A DNA stretch of 64,000 nt from Aeromonas allosaccharophila (GTDB lineage: Bacteria > Pseudomonadota > Gammaproteobacteria > Enterobacterales > Aeromonadaceae): assembly GCF_000819685.1 (NCBI RefSeq), contig NZ_CDBR01000119.1:1-64000 (forward strand). Reading direction: 5' to 3'. Position numbers and translations under genes: made by a program. Position 1 is the stretch's first letter; each line of letters begins with the position of its first letter. Below, piece by piece: positions 1-8,405 of the stretch. The notes under the pieces were generated by a model. That model was not told the origin of the DNA, did not search any database, and worked only from the letters and a program-made list of their open reading frames with translations.

Positions 1-31
1 GGCCTTCGCTGGACGCTTACGGTTGCACTTC

Positions 32-2329
32 ATGGTTCGTTCTCTTCTTCTCTTGTTCGGGTTGTTGCTCTCGACCACTGTGATAGCGGTAGAGCCAGCA
101 CTGCTGTTGCAACAGGCGCGACAATTGCCAGATGGGTTTGAAGAGCACTTTTTTGGTGTGCCGCTGATGGTGAGAGTTACCGTCGATGGCCGCCTGTTAG
201 GTGATGGTGAAGTGCTGCTCGGGCGGGATAACTCGTTGCAACTACTCTCGCTGCTGGATGTGCAGGAGAGCGAGTTTGATGAGGGGGCACGTGAACGCTG
301 GTTGAGCAAGCTGGGAACCCAGCTGCCGCTCGGCGAGTGCCGCCGTGCCTGTCCTGAAGGCATTGTGGGATTGCAATACAGCCTGGAGGAGTCCCAGCTC
401 TCGGTGCTGACCGGCAAGGTGGAGCAGGAGGCGCGGGATCAGCGCTTTATGGCATTGCCCCAAGAGAGCAAGGGGCTGCTTGTCCAGAACCAGCTGAACC
501 TGGTGCAGGGTACTCAGCGTAATGGACACTACAACCTGCAGCTGGAAGGCAGCTGGGGACAGTGGACCCCCTTTATGGAGGGGGATGCCACCTGGCAGGA
601 AGGGGAGTCAACCGAGCTGGGGATGGCCCAGATCTACGGGGAGCGACTCCATGAGGCCAATTTTTATCGTCTCGGCTTCTTCTTCCCCTCGGCGCAGGGG
701 TTGCATGCACTGATCGACAATGTGCTCGACTTCGCCAAGCTGGAGGCGGGCAAAATGCAGCTTGAGCTCGAGCCGTTTCTTATCCGTGAGCTGCTCGACA
801 GCGTGCTGACCATGACCATGACCATGACGATGAGCGAGGTACACCGCAAGGGGTTGCGCGTCTACCTGTGGGCGGATGCCGGTGTGGCAGCCCGGGTCAG
901 CGGTGATGCGCTGCGTCTGCGCCAGATCCTGTTCAATTTTGTCAGCAATGCCATCAAGTTCACCGAGCGAGGCTTTATCGAGATCTCGGTGCAACGGCTG
1001 GTGCAGGAGGAGGGGCAACAGCAACTGCGCTTCGGCGTGCGCGACAGCGGCATCGGCATGAGTGCCGAGGCGCTTGGCCGGATCTTCAATGCCTTTGAAC
1101 AGGCGGAGAGTTCCACCACCCGCAGCCATGGTGGCAGCGGGCTGGGGCTGAGTATCTGTCAGACCCTGGCTCGCTTGATGGGGGGGGAGATCCGGCTGGA
1201 GAGTGCGCCCGGGCTTGGCACCTTCATCACCCTGACGGTCACGTTGCCGGTACTGGCGCAGCGAGAGCCGGATCCCCGGCTGAACAGGATGCAGGCTTCT
1301 GTCGAGCTGCATGACGAGAAGTTGTGCCACACCCTGCTGTTGCACCTCGAGGCACTGGGGATTGAGCGCACCACGCAGCACAGCGACGCCGAGTTGCGTT
1401 TCAGTGACAATCTGCAGGCGCCTGAAGGGGTTATCTGTGTGTTGCCACTGACATCACCCCTCGGCTATCGCTACGAGGTGGGACGCTATCTGCTCAACAG
1501 CAACCCCATGACCTGGCATGCGGTGCGGGAGGTCTGTTATCGCCAGCTTGGCTTGAGCGATGGGACTGCCACATCAGCGATGCGAAAGAGCACACAGAGT
1601 GCGCTCATGCTGCCCTGTCGAGTACTGCTGGTGGAGGATAATCCCCTCAACCAGGCACTGGTGATGCGCCAGCTCAGGCAGCTTGATCTGGGCTGCGATC
1701 TGGCGGAGCACGGCCAGCAGGCCCTCGAAATGGTCGCACAGCACTCCTATGATCTGGTGCTCTGTGATTGCCAGATGCCGGTGATGGATGGCTATGAATT
1801 CACGCGCAGTATACGTGCAGCCGAGCAGGGCGAGCGGTTACTGATCATCGCCATGACGGCCAATGTGTTGCCGGAACAGGCTGAACGCTGTTTCGCCGCG
1901 GGCATGGACGATCTTCTGGGCAAGCCGGTGCTGCTGGACGGGCTGCGTCAGATGTTGCAGAAGTGGCGCATCTTGCCATCGCCCCCCTTGATTGATGTCG
2001 CTGCCATGGCGGCATTTTTTGGCCAAGGTGACAAATTGCGGCAGATGTTTCCGCTCTTTCGTCAGGAGCTTGAACAGGCGATGGCGCAGCAGCCACAGGA
2101 TGACAAGGCATTGGCCAATTGGGTACATCGTCAGGCTGGCACCATCAGTATGATGATGGCGCCGCAGCTTGCCGAAGAGGCATGGCGACTGGAAGAGAAG
2201 ATCCGTCAGCTCGGGGCGCAGGTTTGTATGAGCGAACTGGCCCTATTTCGCACCCGGTTGCAGCACATCATTGGGGAGTTGCGGCAGTTGAGCGAGAGCG
2301 ACTCAGCTATCGAGGGAGAGCTGAAATAG
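32..2329 (+). CDS. Chimeric ORF: CS1-type pilus usher N-terminus fused to a hybrid histidine kinase lacking its H-box
   Basis: A 765-aa ORF. Residues 1-20 are a signal peptide. Up to about residue 222 it resembles the N-terminus of CS1/TcfC-type outer-membrane ushers (a VPLMVRVTVDGRLLGDGEV strand pattern, then NFYRLGFFFPSAQG). Near nt 700 it switches in frame to the end of a kinase dimerisation domain (LIDNVLDFAKLEAGKM), then an HATPase domain (N-box FNFVSNAIKF, GSGLGLSI), a receiver (LLVEDN, Asp579 in LCDCQMP) and an Hpt domain (His699 in NWVHRQAG). The SHELRTP phospho-acceptor segment and any membrane sensor are absent, so it cannot autophosphorylate in the usual way. The simplest reading is an in-frame deletion fusing a usher gene to a BarA/EvgS-like kinase gene. 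A misassembly is possible. The ATG at 32 is preferred to a TTG at 23. The domain calls are firm; any function is unknown. Confidence 0.75.
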   Translation: MVRSLLLLFGLLLSTTVIAVEPALLLQQARQLPDGFEEHFFGVPLMVRVTVDGRLLGDGEVLLGRDNSLQLLSLLDVQESEFDEGARERWLSKLGTQLPLGECRRACPEGIVGLQYSLEESQLSVLTGKVEQEARDQRFMALPQESKGLLVQNQLNLVQGTQRNGHYNLQLEGSWGQWTPFMEGDATWQEGESTELGMAQIYGERLHEANFYRLGFFFPSAQGLHALIDNVLDFAKLEAGKMQLELEPFLIRELLDSVLTMTMTMTMSEVHRKGLRVYLWADAGVAARVSGDALRLRQILFNFVSNAIKFTERGFIEISVQRLVQEEGQQQLRFGVRDSGIGMSAEALGRIFNAFEQAESSTTRSHGGSGLGLSICQTLARLMGGEIRLESAPGLGTFITLTVTLPVLAQREPDPRLNRMQASVELHDEKLCHTLLLHLEALGIERTTQHSDAELRFSDNLQAPEGVICVLPLTSPLGYRYEVGRYLLNSNPMTWHAVREVCYRQLGLSDGTATSAMRKSTQSALMLPCRVLLVEDNPLNQALVMRQLRQLDLGCDLAEHGQQALEMVAQHSYDLVLCDCQMPVMDGYEFTRSIRAAEQGERLLIIAMTANVLPEQAERCFAAGMDDLLGKPVLLDGLRQMLQKWRILPSPPLIDVAAMAAFFGQGDKLRQMFPLFRQELEQAMAQQPQDDKALANWVHRQAGTISMMMAPQLAEEAWRLEEKIRQLGAQVCMSELALFRTRLQHIIGELRQLSESDSAIEGELK
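808..832 (+). repeat. Hexanucleotide microsatellite (three ACCATG units) inside the chimeric kinase
   Basis: ACCATG is repeated three times followed by a degenerate unit, encoding alternating Met-Thr in the linker before the HATPase domain. The unit is six bases, so slippage would change the length by whole Met-Thr pairs without a frameshift. Confidence 0.6.
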
Positions 2330-2593
2330 TGGAAACTGTTCACTCATAAAATCGCGGGGGCTGTGACCATTGCCTGCACCGGCCAGCCACTCCCAATCCA
2401 GTTTTGGCGAGCCAGCTTTGAAGCGTTGATAGGCCACGCCCTGATGGATGGTCAGAAAAAGGGTTGTGGGAAGTCCCAGCTTGTTGCTGTAGCGCACCAT
2501 CAGATCGCCCCGATAGTCGTTGCTTATTCTGACTTTGAGCGCCTGCAGTGTCAGACCGATGGCATGACCGTGCTCGTCCCAGACTTCAAACAT
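2303..2593 (-). CDS. Hypothetical protein (96 aa)
   Basis: A small ORF convergent with the chimeric kinase, overlapping its last 27 bases. The first good ATG (2593) gives MFEVWDEHGHAIG; upstream codons in frame run back to 2695 but look like leader sequence. No signal peptide or membrane segment is seen. It is rich in aromatic residues near the C-terminus (WEWLAG). I do not recognise the family, and the ribosome site is weak. Its position between the tRNA-Tyr terminator and the kinase gives no hint of function. Confidence 0.5.
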   Translation of the reverse strand: MFEVWDEHGHAIGLTLQALKVRISNDYRGDLMVRYSNKLGLPTTLFLTIHQGVAYQRFKAGSPKLDWEWLAGAGNGHSPRDFMSEQFPLFQLSLDS

Positions 2594-2699
2594 GATGTGA
2601 ATACTCTGATATTGATGATGCCACGATGAGCAAGATCGGATGCAATTGCAACTGTCAGATCTGACAAGGGCAGAAACGAGTGGGTGGGTATACAAAGCG

Positions 2700-2721
2700 A
2701 AAACCCGGCGCGAGGCCGGGT
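2700..2721 (-). terminator. Rho-independent terminator of the tRNA-Tyr cluster
   Basis: Read on the minus strand, ACCCGGC pairs with GCCGGGT around a 5-nt loop, followed by TTTT. It lies 12 bases after the last tRNA-Tyr. Confidence 0.8.
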
Positions 2722-2732
2722 CTTCTGAAGAA

Positions 2733-2817
2733 TGGTGGAGGGAGAAGGATTCGAACCTTCGAAGGCAGAGCCGTCAGATTTACAGTCTGATCCCTTTGGC
2801 CGCTCGGGAACCCCTCC
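2733..2817 (-). tRNA. tRNA-Tyr (GUA), copy 3 in transcription order
   Basis: An 85-nt class II tRNA with encoded CCA. The anticodon GTA lies in the loop CTGTAAA, and the T-arm reads GGTTCGAATCC. By eye it is identical to the two copies at 2862 and 2986. It is transcribed leftward. Confidence 0.95.
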
Positions 2818-2861
2818 ACAGGGGTAAAGCAAATTGTATTCAGCCATTTCAATCAGGGAAA

Positions 2862-2946
2862 TGGTGGAGGGAGAAGGATTCGAACCTTCGAAGGCAGAGC
2901 CGTCAGATTTACAGTCTGATCCCTTTGGCCGCTCGGGAACCCCTCC
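2862..2946 (-). tRNA. tRNA-Tyr (GUA), copy 2
   Basis: The same 85-nt sequence as its neighbours, with encoded CCA and anticodon GTA. It is separated by a 44-nt spacer from copy 3 and a 39-nt spacer from copy 1. The spacers differ from each other, so only the tRNA unit is conserved. Confidence 0.95.
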
Positions 2947-2985
2947 ACGGGGTATTTCCTGATTGTCACTACTTTTGCACTTGAA

Positions 2986-3070
2986 TGGTGGAGGGAGAAG
3001 GATTCGAACCTTCGAAGGCAGAGCCGTCAGATTTACAGTCTGATCCCTTTGGCCGCTCGGGAACCCCTCC
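2986..3070 (-). tRNA. tRNA-Tyr (GUA), copy 1 (promoter-proximal)
   Basis: An 85-nt tRNA-Tyr with encoded CCA, first in the cluster. Its 5' end lies 15 nt downstream of a good -10 box (3086-3091). Confidence 0.95.
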
Positions 3071-3085
3071 CCAAGTGCGAGGCGC

Positions 3086-3113
3086 ATACTATCAGATCCA
3101 GAGGCTTTGTGAA
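3086..3113 (-). promoter_or_regulatory. Stable-RNA promoter of the tRNA-Tyr cluster
   Basis: On the minus strand TTCACA (3108-3113), a 16-nt spacer and TAGTAT (3086-3091), followed by a GC-rich discriminator GCGCCTCG. The same discriminator follows the -10 of the tRNA-Gly/Cys promoter at 22866-22893, which fits stringent (ppGpp) control. Confidence 0.65.
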
Positions 3114-3272
3114 CCCCTTGATGAGGCTTCTGGCAGTAAAAAATGACTGTTCGTCGATTTTTTTATACATACAGCTCAAAATTCAAGCTTATCAGCAAGT
3201 TGTGCGCTGCTTTTCTGCACAAAACAGCATGCGTGCAAGCTGGCGATCACGGTGAACACGAGGCAGATAAGA

Positions 3273-3298
3273 GAAGACCGCCAGTGTCGGCGGTCTTC
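3273..3298 (-). terminator. Terminator downstream of astB
   Basis: A 10-bp perfect stem (GAAGACCGCC/GGCGGTCTTC) with a 6-nt loop lies 14 bases past the astB stop. The run of T after it is short. Confidence 0.6.
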
Positions 3299-3311
3299 CT
3301 GGGCCTCACAT

Positions 3312-4649
3312 CTAGCGCTGGAACGGGTAGACCGAACCCAGTTTCAGGATCTGGGTCAGCTCGTCCAGTGCGCTGCGGGACTCCTGCACCAGCGCCGGAT
3401 CCCGCAGATCATCGAGGGTCAGACGGTCGCGGTAGTGGCGATCTACCCAGCCATCGAGGCGAGCAAACTGGCTGTCGTTGATCAGGCAGGCCGGATTGAC
3501 CGCGGCGAGTTCCTGATCGTTCATGGCGACCCGCAGCCGCAGGCAGGCCGGGCCGCCGCCATTGCGCATGCTCTGTTTCACATCCATGTAATGCACCGTC
3601 TTGATCGGGGTACCCTGCGTTAGCAGCTTGTCGAGATAGGCAGAGACCGCCGGATTGTCGCGACACTCGGTAGGGGCGATGATGGTCATCTCGCCATTGG
3701 GCAGGGTGAGGATCTGGGTGTTGAACAGGTAGGATTTCACCGCATCCAGCACGGAGACCTCGGCGGTCGGCACTTCGATAAAGTGCAGGTCCCCCTCGCC
3801 AAACTTGCCGCTGATCTCGGCCAGCACCGCCTCGGTGTTGAGGAACGCTTGTTGGTGGAAGAACAGCACGTTCTGGTTGCCCACCGCAATCACGTCGTTA
3901 TGGAACACCCCCTGATCGATCACCTCCGGGTTTTGCTGGATAAACACCACGCTCTCCTCGCCGAGGCCATGCAGGCGGGCGATGGCCTGGCTCGCTTCCA
4001 GGGTCTGGCGAGCCGGGTAGCGCGTCGGCGCCGGGCGGGAGTGGTCAAAAGCGCTGCGGCCATAGACGAACAGCTCGACGCCTGCCTCGCCATAGGCACG
4101 GCAGAGGCGGGTGTGGTTGGCGGCGCCCTCGTCGCCGAAGTGATCATTTTCCGGCAGATGGAGGTGGTGGCTGAAGTGGCGATCATTGTTGAACACGGCG
4201 CGCAGGATGCGGCCCGTGACGTCCGGTTCCAGGGAGCGGTGAAACTTGTTGGTCAGGTTGGCGGGGGTGAAGTGAATGCGGCCATCCTGGGTGTCGGCAC
4301 TGGGAGAGACGGTGGCGGCGTTGGCGGTCCACATGCTGGATGCCGAATAGCAGGCGGCCAGTACGGCGGGAGCCTGTTTGGCGGCCTGCTCCAGCACTCG
4401 GGCATCGTTGCCGGTGAAGCCGAGGCGGCGCAGGGTAGCGAGATCGGGGCGCTCTTGTGGCGCCAGTACCCCCTGGGTCATGCCAAGCTCGGTCAGCGCC
4501 TTCATCTTGCGCAGCCCCTGTTTGGCGGCCTCTTTCGGATTGGAGGCCTCCTGGGCATTGCTCTGGGAGGCAACGTTGCCGTAGGAGAGGCCGGCATAGT
4601 TGTGAGTCGGGCCGACCAGACCGTCGAAATTGACCTCGAAGTGCTTCAT
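3312..4649 (-). CDS. astB: N-succinylarginine dihydrolase
   Basis: A 445-aa protein, close to the 447 aa of E. coli AstB. It hydrolyses N2-succinylarginine to succinylornithine, ammonia and CO2 in the arginine succinyltransferase (AST) catabolic pathway. It belongs to the pentein fold; the nucleophile is the Cys of [11 protein letters not shown] near residue 369. The start [18 protein letters not shown] is conserved and has an AAAGGA site 9 nt upstream; upstream codons in the same frame are leader. The gene stands alone here: no astA, C, D or E is in the window, so the pathway is split. It is divergent from topA. Confidence 0.95.
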   Translation of the reverse strand: MKHFEVNFDGLVGPTHNYAGLSYGNVASQSNAQEASNPKEAAKQGLRKMKALTELGMTQGVLAPQERPDLATLRRLGFTGNDARVLEQAAKQAPAVLAACYSASSMWTANAATVSPSADTQDGRIHFTPANLTNKFHRSLEPDVTGRILRAVFNNDRHFSHHLHLPENDHFGDEGAANHTRLCRAYGEAGVELFVYGRSAFDHSRPAPTRYPARQTLEASQAIARLHGLGEESVVFIQQNPEVIDQGVFHNDVIAVGNQNVLFFHQQAFLNTEAVLAEISGKFGEGDLHFIEVPTAEVSVLDAVKSYLFNTQILTLPNGEMTIIAPTECRDNPAVSAYLDKLLTQGTPIKTVHYMDVKQSMRNGGGPACLRLRVAMNDQELAAVNPACLINDSQFARLDGWVDRHYRDRLTLDDLRDPALVQESRSALDELTQILKLGSVYPFQR

Positions 4650-4718
4650 TGAGTACATCCTTTCGATTTTTATGATGGGTAGCGGTTCCTTCCGCGCACG
4701 ATGCGTCGGGGTTGGGCC

Positions 4719-4747
4719 ATTATAAAGAGATTTTATGTTTTTGTAAC
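4719..4747 (-). promoter_or_regulatory. Probable astB promoter
   Basis: On the minus strand GTTACA (4742-4747), a 17-nt spacer and a consensus TATAAT (4719-4724), 70 nt upstream of the astB start. The 355-bp gap to topA is AT-rich here and presumably also holds the topA promoters, which I could not place. Confidence 0.5.
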
Positions 4748-5004
4748 AAGCCGGTAACCAGCAGACGTTTTTATGTCGTTTCAGATATAAAAAGAGGGGC
4801 GGTATGGCAGAAAATTGAAAAAGCGGTTGCGTCTGGCCCGCACCCTTCGCATTAATAAATAAAGAAGCAATAAAAGAAGCCGTGTGGTTCGGGCTGGTCA
4901 GGCAAATTTGCTCACAAGATTGCTTTTTCGCGCCAAATCTCTTATACAGCCCCACAAAACCGCACACCAACCCCGTCGGGTGCAATGAGGATAATAGTTA
5001 CAGC

Positions 5005-7626
5005 ATGGGCAAATCACTGGTCATAGTGGAGTCTCCGGCCAAGGCCAAGACGATCAACAAATATCTGGGCAAGGACTACGTGGTGAAATCCAGCGTGGGT
5101 CATGTTCGCGATCTGCCCACCAGCGGCAGCGCCAGCACCGAGCCCAAGAAACCTGTCATTCGCGGCATCAAGTTGAGCGAAACCGAGAAGGCTGCCAAGG
5201 ATCGCAAGGCCCTGTTTGCCCGGATGGGTATCAATCCGACCGCTGGCTGGCAGGCTAACTACCAGATTTTGCCCGGCAAGGAGAAGGTGGTCAGCGAGTT
5301 GCAAAGTTTGGCCGAGAAAGCCGACACCATCTATCTCGCAACCGACTTGGATAGAGAAGGAGAGGCGATCGCCTGGCACCTGCGCGAGATCATCGGTGGC
5401 GACGACAGCCGCTATAAGCGCGTGGTGTTCAACGAGATCACCAAGAGCGCCATCAAGGAGGCGTTTGCCCAGCCATCCGAACTGAATATTGACCGCGTCA
5501 ATGCCCAGCAGGCCCGTCGTTTCCTCGACCGCGTGGTGGGTTACATGGTCTCCCCGCTCTTGTGGAAGAAGCTGGCTCGCGGTCTCTCCGCCGGTCGGGT
5601 GCAGTCCGTTGCGGTGCGCCTCATTGTCGATAAAGAGCGCGAAATCAAGGCGTTCGTACCGGTCGAGTTCTGGGATCTCAATGCCGATCTGCTGACCGGT
5701 GACAAGGCTGATCTGCGGATGGAAGTGGTCAGCCGCAACGGCGCCGACTTCAAGCCGGTGACCCAGGCCGAGACCTTCGCCGCCGTGGCTGCCCTGGAAG
5801 GGGTCGACTACAAGGTGGTGAACCGGGAAGACAAGCCGACCGGCTCCAAGCCCTCTGCGCCGTTTATCACCTCCACCCTGCAGCAGGCGGCCTCTACCCG
5901 TCTGAGCTTCGGGGTCAAGAAGACCATGATGATGGCCCAGCGTCTCTATGAAGCGGGTTACATCACTTATATGCGTACCGACTCCACCAACCTCAGCAAA
6001 GAGGCGGTCGAGGCGGTGCGTGAATATATCGGCGAGCAGTATGGCGCAGCCTATCTGCCGGCCGAGCCGAACCTCTATGGTTCCAAGGCGGGCGCTCAAG
6101 AGGCGCACGAGGCGATCCGTCCCTCCAGCGTGCTGGTCACGTCCGAGATGCTGGAAGGGATGGAGCCGGATGCCATGCGTCTGTACGATCTCATCTGGCG
6201 TCAGTTTGTTGCCTGCCAGATGACCCCGGCCCAGTACGACTCCTCTACCCTGACCGTCAAGGCGGGTGAGTTCGAACTCAAGGCTCGTGGCCGTACCCTG
6301 CGCTTCGCCGGTTGGACCAAGGCGCTGCCGCCGATGGGCCGCAAGGGTGAAGATAGCCAGCTGCCTGCGGTGACCGTGGGCGAGGTACTGAAACTGGTCA
6401 AGCTGGATCCCCGTCAGCACTTCACCAAGCCGCCTGCCCGCTTTACCGAAGCAGCGCTGGTGCGCGAGCTGGAAAAACGCGGCATCGGCCGTCCGTCTAC
6501 CTACGCCTCCATCATCTCCACCATCGTCGATCGCGGTTATGTGCGAGTCGAGAGCCGTCGTTTCTTCGCCGAGAAGATGGGCGAGATCGTCACCGATCGT
6601 CTGGTGGAGAACTTCGTCGAGCTGATGAACTACGAGTTCACTGCCAAGATGGAAGACAAGCTCGATGGCATCGCCGAAGGGACGCTGGAGTGGAAGAAGG
6701 TGCTCGATGCCTTCTACGCCGAGTTTACCCAGGAGCTGGAGAAGGCCGACAAGGCGCCCGAAGAGGGCGGCATGCGTGCCAACCAGATGGTGATGACCGA
6801 TATCGACTGCCCGGATTGCGGCCGCAAGATGGGGATTCGTACCGCCACCACCGGCGTGTTCCTCGGCTGCTCCGGCTATGCCCTGCCGCCGAAAGAGCGC
6901 TGCAAGAAGACCATCAACCTGGTCTCTGCCGACGAGTTTGTCTCCACCACTGACGGTGACGAAGCGGAAACCGAAGCGCTGCGCGCCAAGCACCGCTGCG
7001 GCGTTTGTGGCACCGCGATGGATGCCTACATCATCGACGACAGCCGCAAGCTACACGTCTGTGGTCGCAACCCGGATTGCGATGGCTACGAAATTGAAAA
7101 AGGCCAGTTCAAGCTCAAGGGCTACGAAGGGCCAAGCATCGAGTGCGACCGCTGCGGCAGCGAGATGCAGCTCAAGAACGGCCGTTTCGGCAAGTACATG
7201 GGTTGCACCAACGACACCTGCAAGAACACCCGCAAGATCCTGAAAAACGGCGATATCGCACCGCCGAAAGAGGATCCGGTGCCGTTGCCTGAGCTCAAGT
7301 GCACCCAGTCCGACGCCCACTTCGTGCTGCGTGACGGGGCTGCCGGTCTGTTCCTGGCAGCCAGCAACTTCCCCAAATCCCGCGAGACCCGCGCGCCGCT
7401 GGTGGAAGAGCTGCAGCGCTTCAAGGATCGCATCTCCGCCAAGCACAAGTATCTGGCCGGTGCCCCGCTCACCGATCCGGATGGCAACCCCGCCATCGTG
7501 CGCTTCAGTCGCAAGACCAAGGAGCAGTACGTGATGAGCGAGGTCAACGGCAAGGCGACGGGCTGGACCGCTCACTACGACAACGGCACCTGGCAAGAGA
7601 GCTTGCCGAAGCCGAAGAAAGCGTGA
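5005..7626 (+). CDS. topA: DNA topoisomerase I (type IA, omega protein)
   Basis: An 873-aa protein, collinear with E. coli TopA (865 aa). It relaxes negative supercoils through a 5'-phosphotyrosine intermediate. The TOPRIM domain starts with [13 protein letters not shown] and carries the acidic DLDRE motif. The catalytic Tyr322 lies in [13 protein letters not shown]. Three C-terminal four-Cys zinc ribbons follow (CPDCGRKMG..., CGVCGTAMD..., CDRCGSEM...). The start MGKSLVIVE is preferred over upstream codons because it matches the family and has GAGG upstream. It is a single-gene unit ended by the terminator at 7631. Confidence 0.97.
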   Translation: MGKSLVIVESPAKAKTINKYLGKDYVVKSSVGHVRDLPTSGSASTEPKKPVIRGIKLSETEKAAKDRKALFARMGINPTAGWQANYQILPGKEKVVSELQSLAEKADTIYLATDLDREGEAIAWHLREIIGGDDSRYKRVVFNEITKSAIKEAFAQPSELNIDRVNAQQARRFLDRVVGYMVSPLLWKKLARGLSAGRVQSVAVRLIVDKEREIKAFVPVEFWDLNADLLTGDKADLRMEVVSRNGADFKPVTQAETFAAVAALEGVDYKVVNREDKPTGSKPSAPFITSTLQQAASTRLSFGVKKTMMMAQRLYEAGYITYMRTDSTNLSKEAVEAVREYIGEQYGAAYLPAEPNLYGSKAGAQEAHEAIRPSSVLVTSEMLEGMEPDAMRLYDLIWRQFVACQMTPAQYDSSTLTVKAGEFELKARGRTLRFAGWTKALPPMGRKGEDSQLPAVTVGEVLKLVKLDPRQHFTKPPARFTEAALVRELEKRGIGRPSTYASIISTIVDRGYVRVESRRFFAEKMGEIVTDRLVENFVELMNYEFTAKMEDKLDGIAEGTLEWKKVLDAFYAEFTQELEKADKAPEEGGMRANQMVMTDIDCPDCGRKMGIRTATTGVFLGCSGYALPPKERCKKTINLVSADEFVSTTDGDEAETEALRAKHRCGVCGTAMDAYIIDDSRKLHVCGRNPDCDGYEIEKGQFKLKGYEGPSIECDRCGSEMQLKNGRFGKYMGCTNDTCKNTRKILKNGDIAPPKEDPVPLPELKCTQSDAHFVLRDGAAGLFLAASNFPKSRETRAPLVEELQRFKDRISAKHKYLAGAPLTDPDGNPAIVRFSRKTKEQYVMSEVNGKATGWTAHYDNGTWQESLPKPKKA

Positions 7627-7630
7627 TGAA

Positions 7631-7660
7631 AAGAGGCCCCGACAAGGGGCCTCTTTGCTT
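7631..7660 (+). terminator. topA terminator
   Basis: A 10-bp perfect stem AAGAGGCCCC/GGGGCCTCTT with a 5-nt loop, 4 bases after the topA stop. Confidence 0.8.
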
Positions 7661-7722
7661 GTCGAGCAGCATATACTGAGTACCAGCTGCAAGGAGTGCA
7701 GCGTTGTAACAAGGAGGTGGTG

Positions 7723-7887
7723 ATGGAAATTAACGAGATCCGGCCGGGCATGAGCTGCATGACTCGGGAAGGGGCGGCCTATGTGCTGGAAGTAGATCGG
7801 CAGAGCCTGCTGGTGCTGCTGCAGCGCGAGGACGAAACCATACCGGTGCAGGTGCGCAGCGAAGAGATCCTGGCGCCGCTGGAGTGA
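7723..7887 (+). CDS. Hypothetical small protein (54 aa)
   Basis: A 54-aa acidic protein, MEINEIRPGMSCMTREGAA onward, with no membrane segment. An unusually strong ribosome site (AAGGAGGTGGTG) directly precedes the ATG at 7723, which argues strongly that it is translated. Its short beta-rich look (VLEVDRQSLLVLLQ, IPVQVRSEEIL) suggests a compact barrel, but I do not recognise the family. It lies between the topA terminator and the convergent atl gene. Confidence 0.65.
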   Translation: MEINEIRPGMSCMTREGAAYVLEVDRQSLLVLLQREDETIPVQVRSEEILAPLE

Positions 7888-7903
7888 TCCGGCAGTGACC
7901 CCC

Positions 7904-8248
7904 TCAAAACGGCAGTAGAAAAAGCAGCTCGGCCAAGTCGGGCTGCCATTGCCACTCCTTCATTCTGACCCGCCCCCCGATCACCACGACCCCTTCCTGC
8001 TGCAGGCGTCCCGTCTGTTCGGCAAAGCCTTGCGATCCTTTGGGTAGCGAGATGGTACCAGCCGCGCCCAGCACCCGATGCCACGGCAGTACCTTGTCGG
8101 TTTCCCGCAGCACCTTGCCCACCAGTCTTGCCCGTCCGGGCAGCCCGGCCAGATCGGCCACCTGACCATAACTGACCACTCTGCCAGCCGGGATCAGGGC
8201 GATGATCGCCTCGATTCTTGCCACTTTTTCATTGGAGGGGTGAAACAT
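7904..8248 (-). CDS. atl: Alkyltransferase-like DNA-binding protein (MGMT family without active Cys)
   Basis: A 114-aa protein matching only the DNA-binding domain of O6-alkylguanine transferases. The helix-turn-helix and the arginine-finger region (VSYGQVADLAGLPGRARLVG) are present, but the PCHR active site reads PWHRV, with Trp for Cys. That is the hallmark of ATL proteins such as E. coli YbaZ, which bind and flip O6-alkylguanine and flag it for nucleotide excision repair rather than demethylating it. The start MFHPSNEKVARIEAII fits the family length; upstream codons are non-coding. The gene is outside the chitin operon, beyond its terminator. Confidence 0.88.
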   Translation of the reverse strand: MFHPSNEKVARIEAIIALIPAGRVVSYGQVADLAGLPGRARLVGKVLRETDKVLPWHRVLGAAGTISLPKGSQGFAEQTGRLQQEGVVVIGGRVRMKEWQWQPDLAELLFLLPF

Positions 8249-8366
8249 GGATGCCTGTTGTTGCGGTAGTTGCTGTTGTACGGATGGGCCATTGTGGCCT
8301 CTTGGCGTAGCCGGTAGCAAGAGTGCGGGAGAGTGGGCGGAATAAGGTTGGGCGGGGGCTGAAATG

Positions 8367-8390
8367 AAAAAAGGCGGCCAAGCGGCCGCC
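8367..8390 (-). terminator. Terminator of the chitin-oligosaccharide operon
   Basis: On the minus strand a 7-bp GGCGGCC/GGCCGCC stem is followed directly by TTTTTT. It lies 16 bases after the hexosaminidase stop and closes the leftward operon. Confidence 0.85.
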
Positions 8391-8405
8391 AAAATAGAGA
8401 CAACA

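Noticed and set aside
2551-3087. ORFs with repeated peptides over the tRNA-Tyr cluster, on both strands
   Set aside because: They are translations of the three identical tRNA genes; the repeated peptide is an artefact of the repeated tRNA.
5014-6993. Very long ORFs antisense to topA, the chitin genes, fdhA and pykA
   Set aside because: They are open because of GC-rich third positions in the opposite strand; none shows a ribosome site or a recognisable family, while the sense genes are certain.
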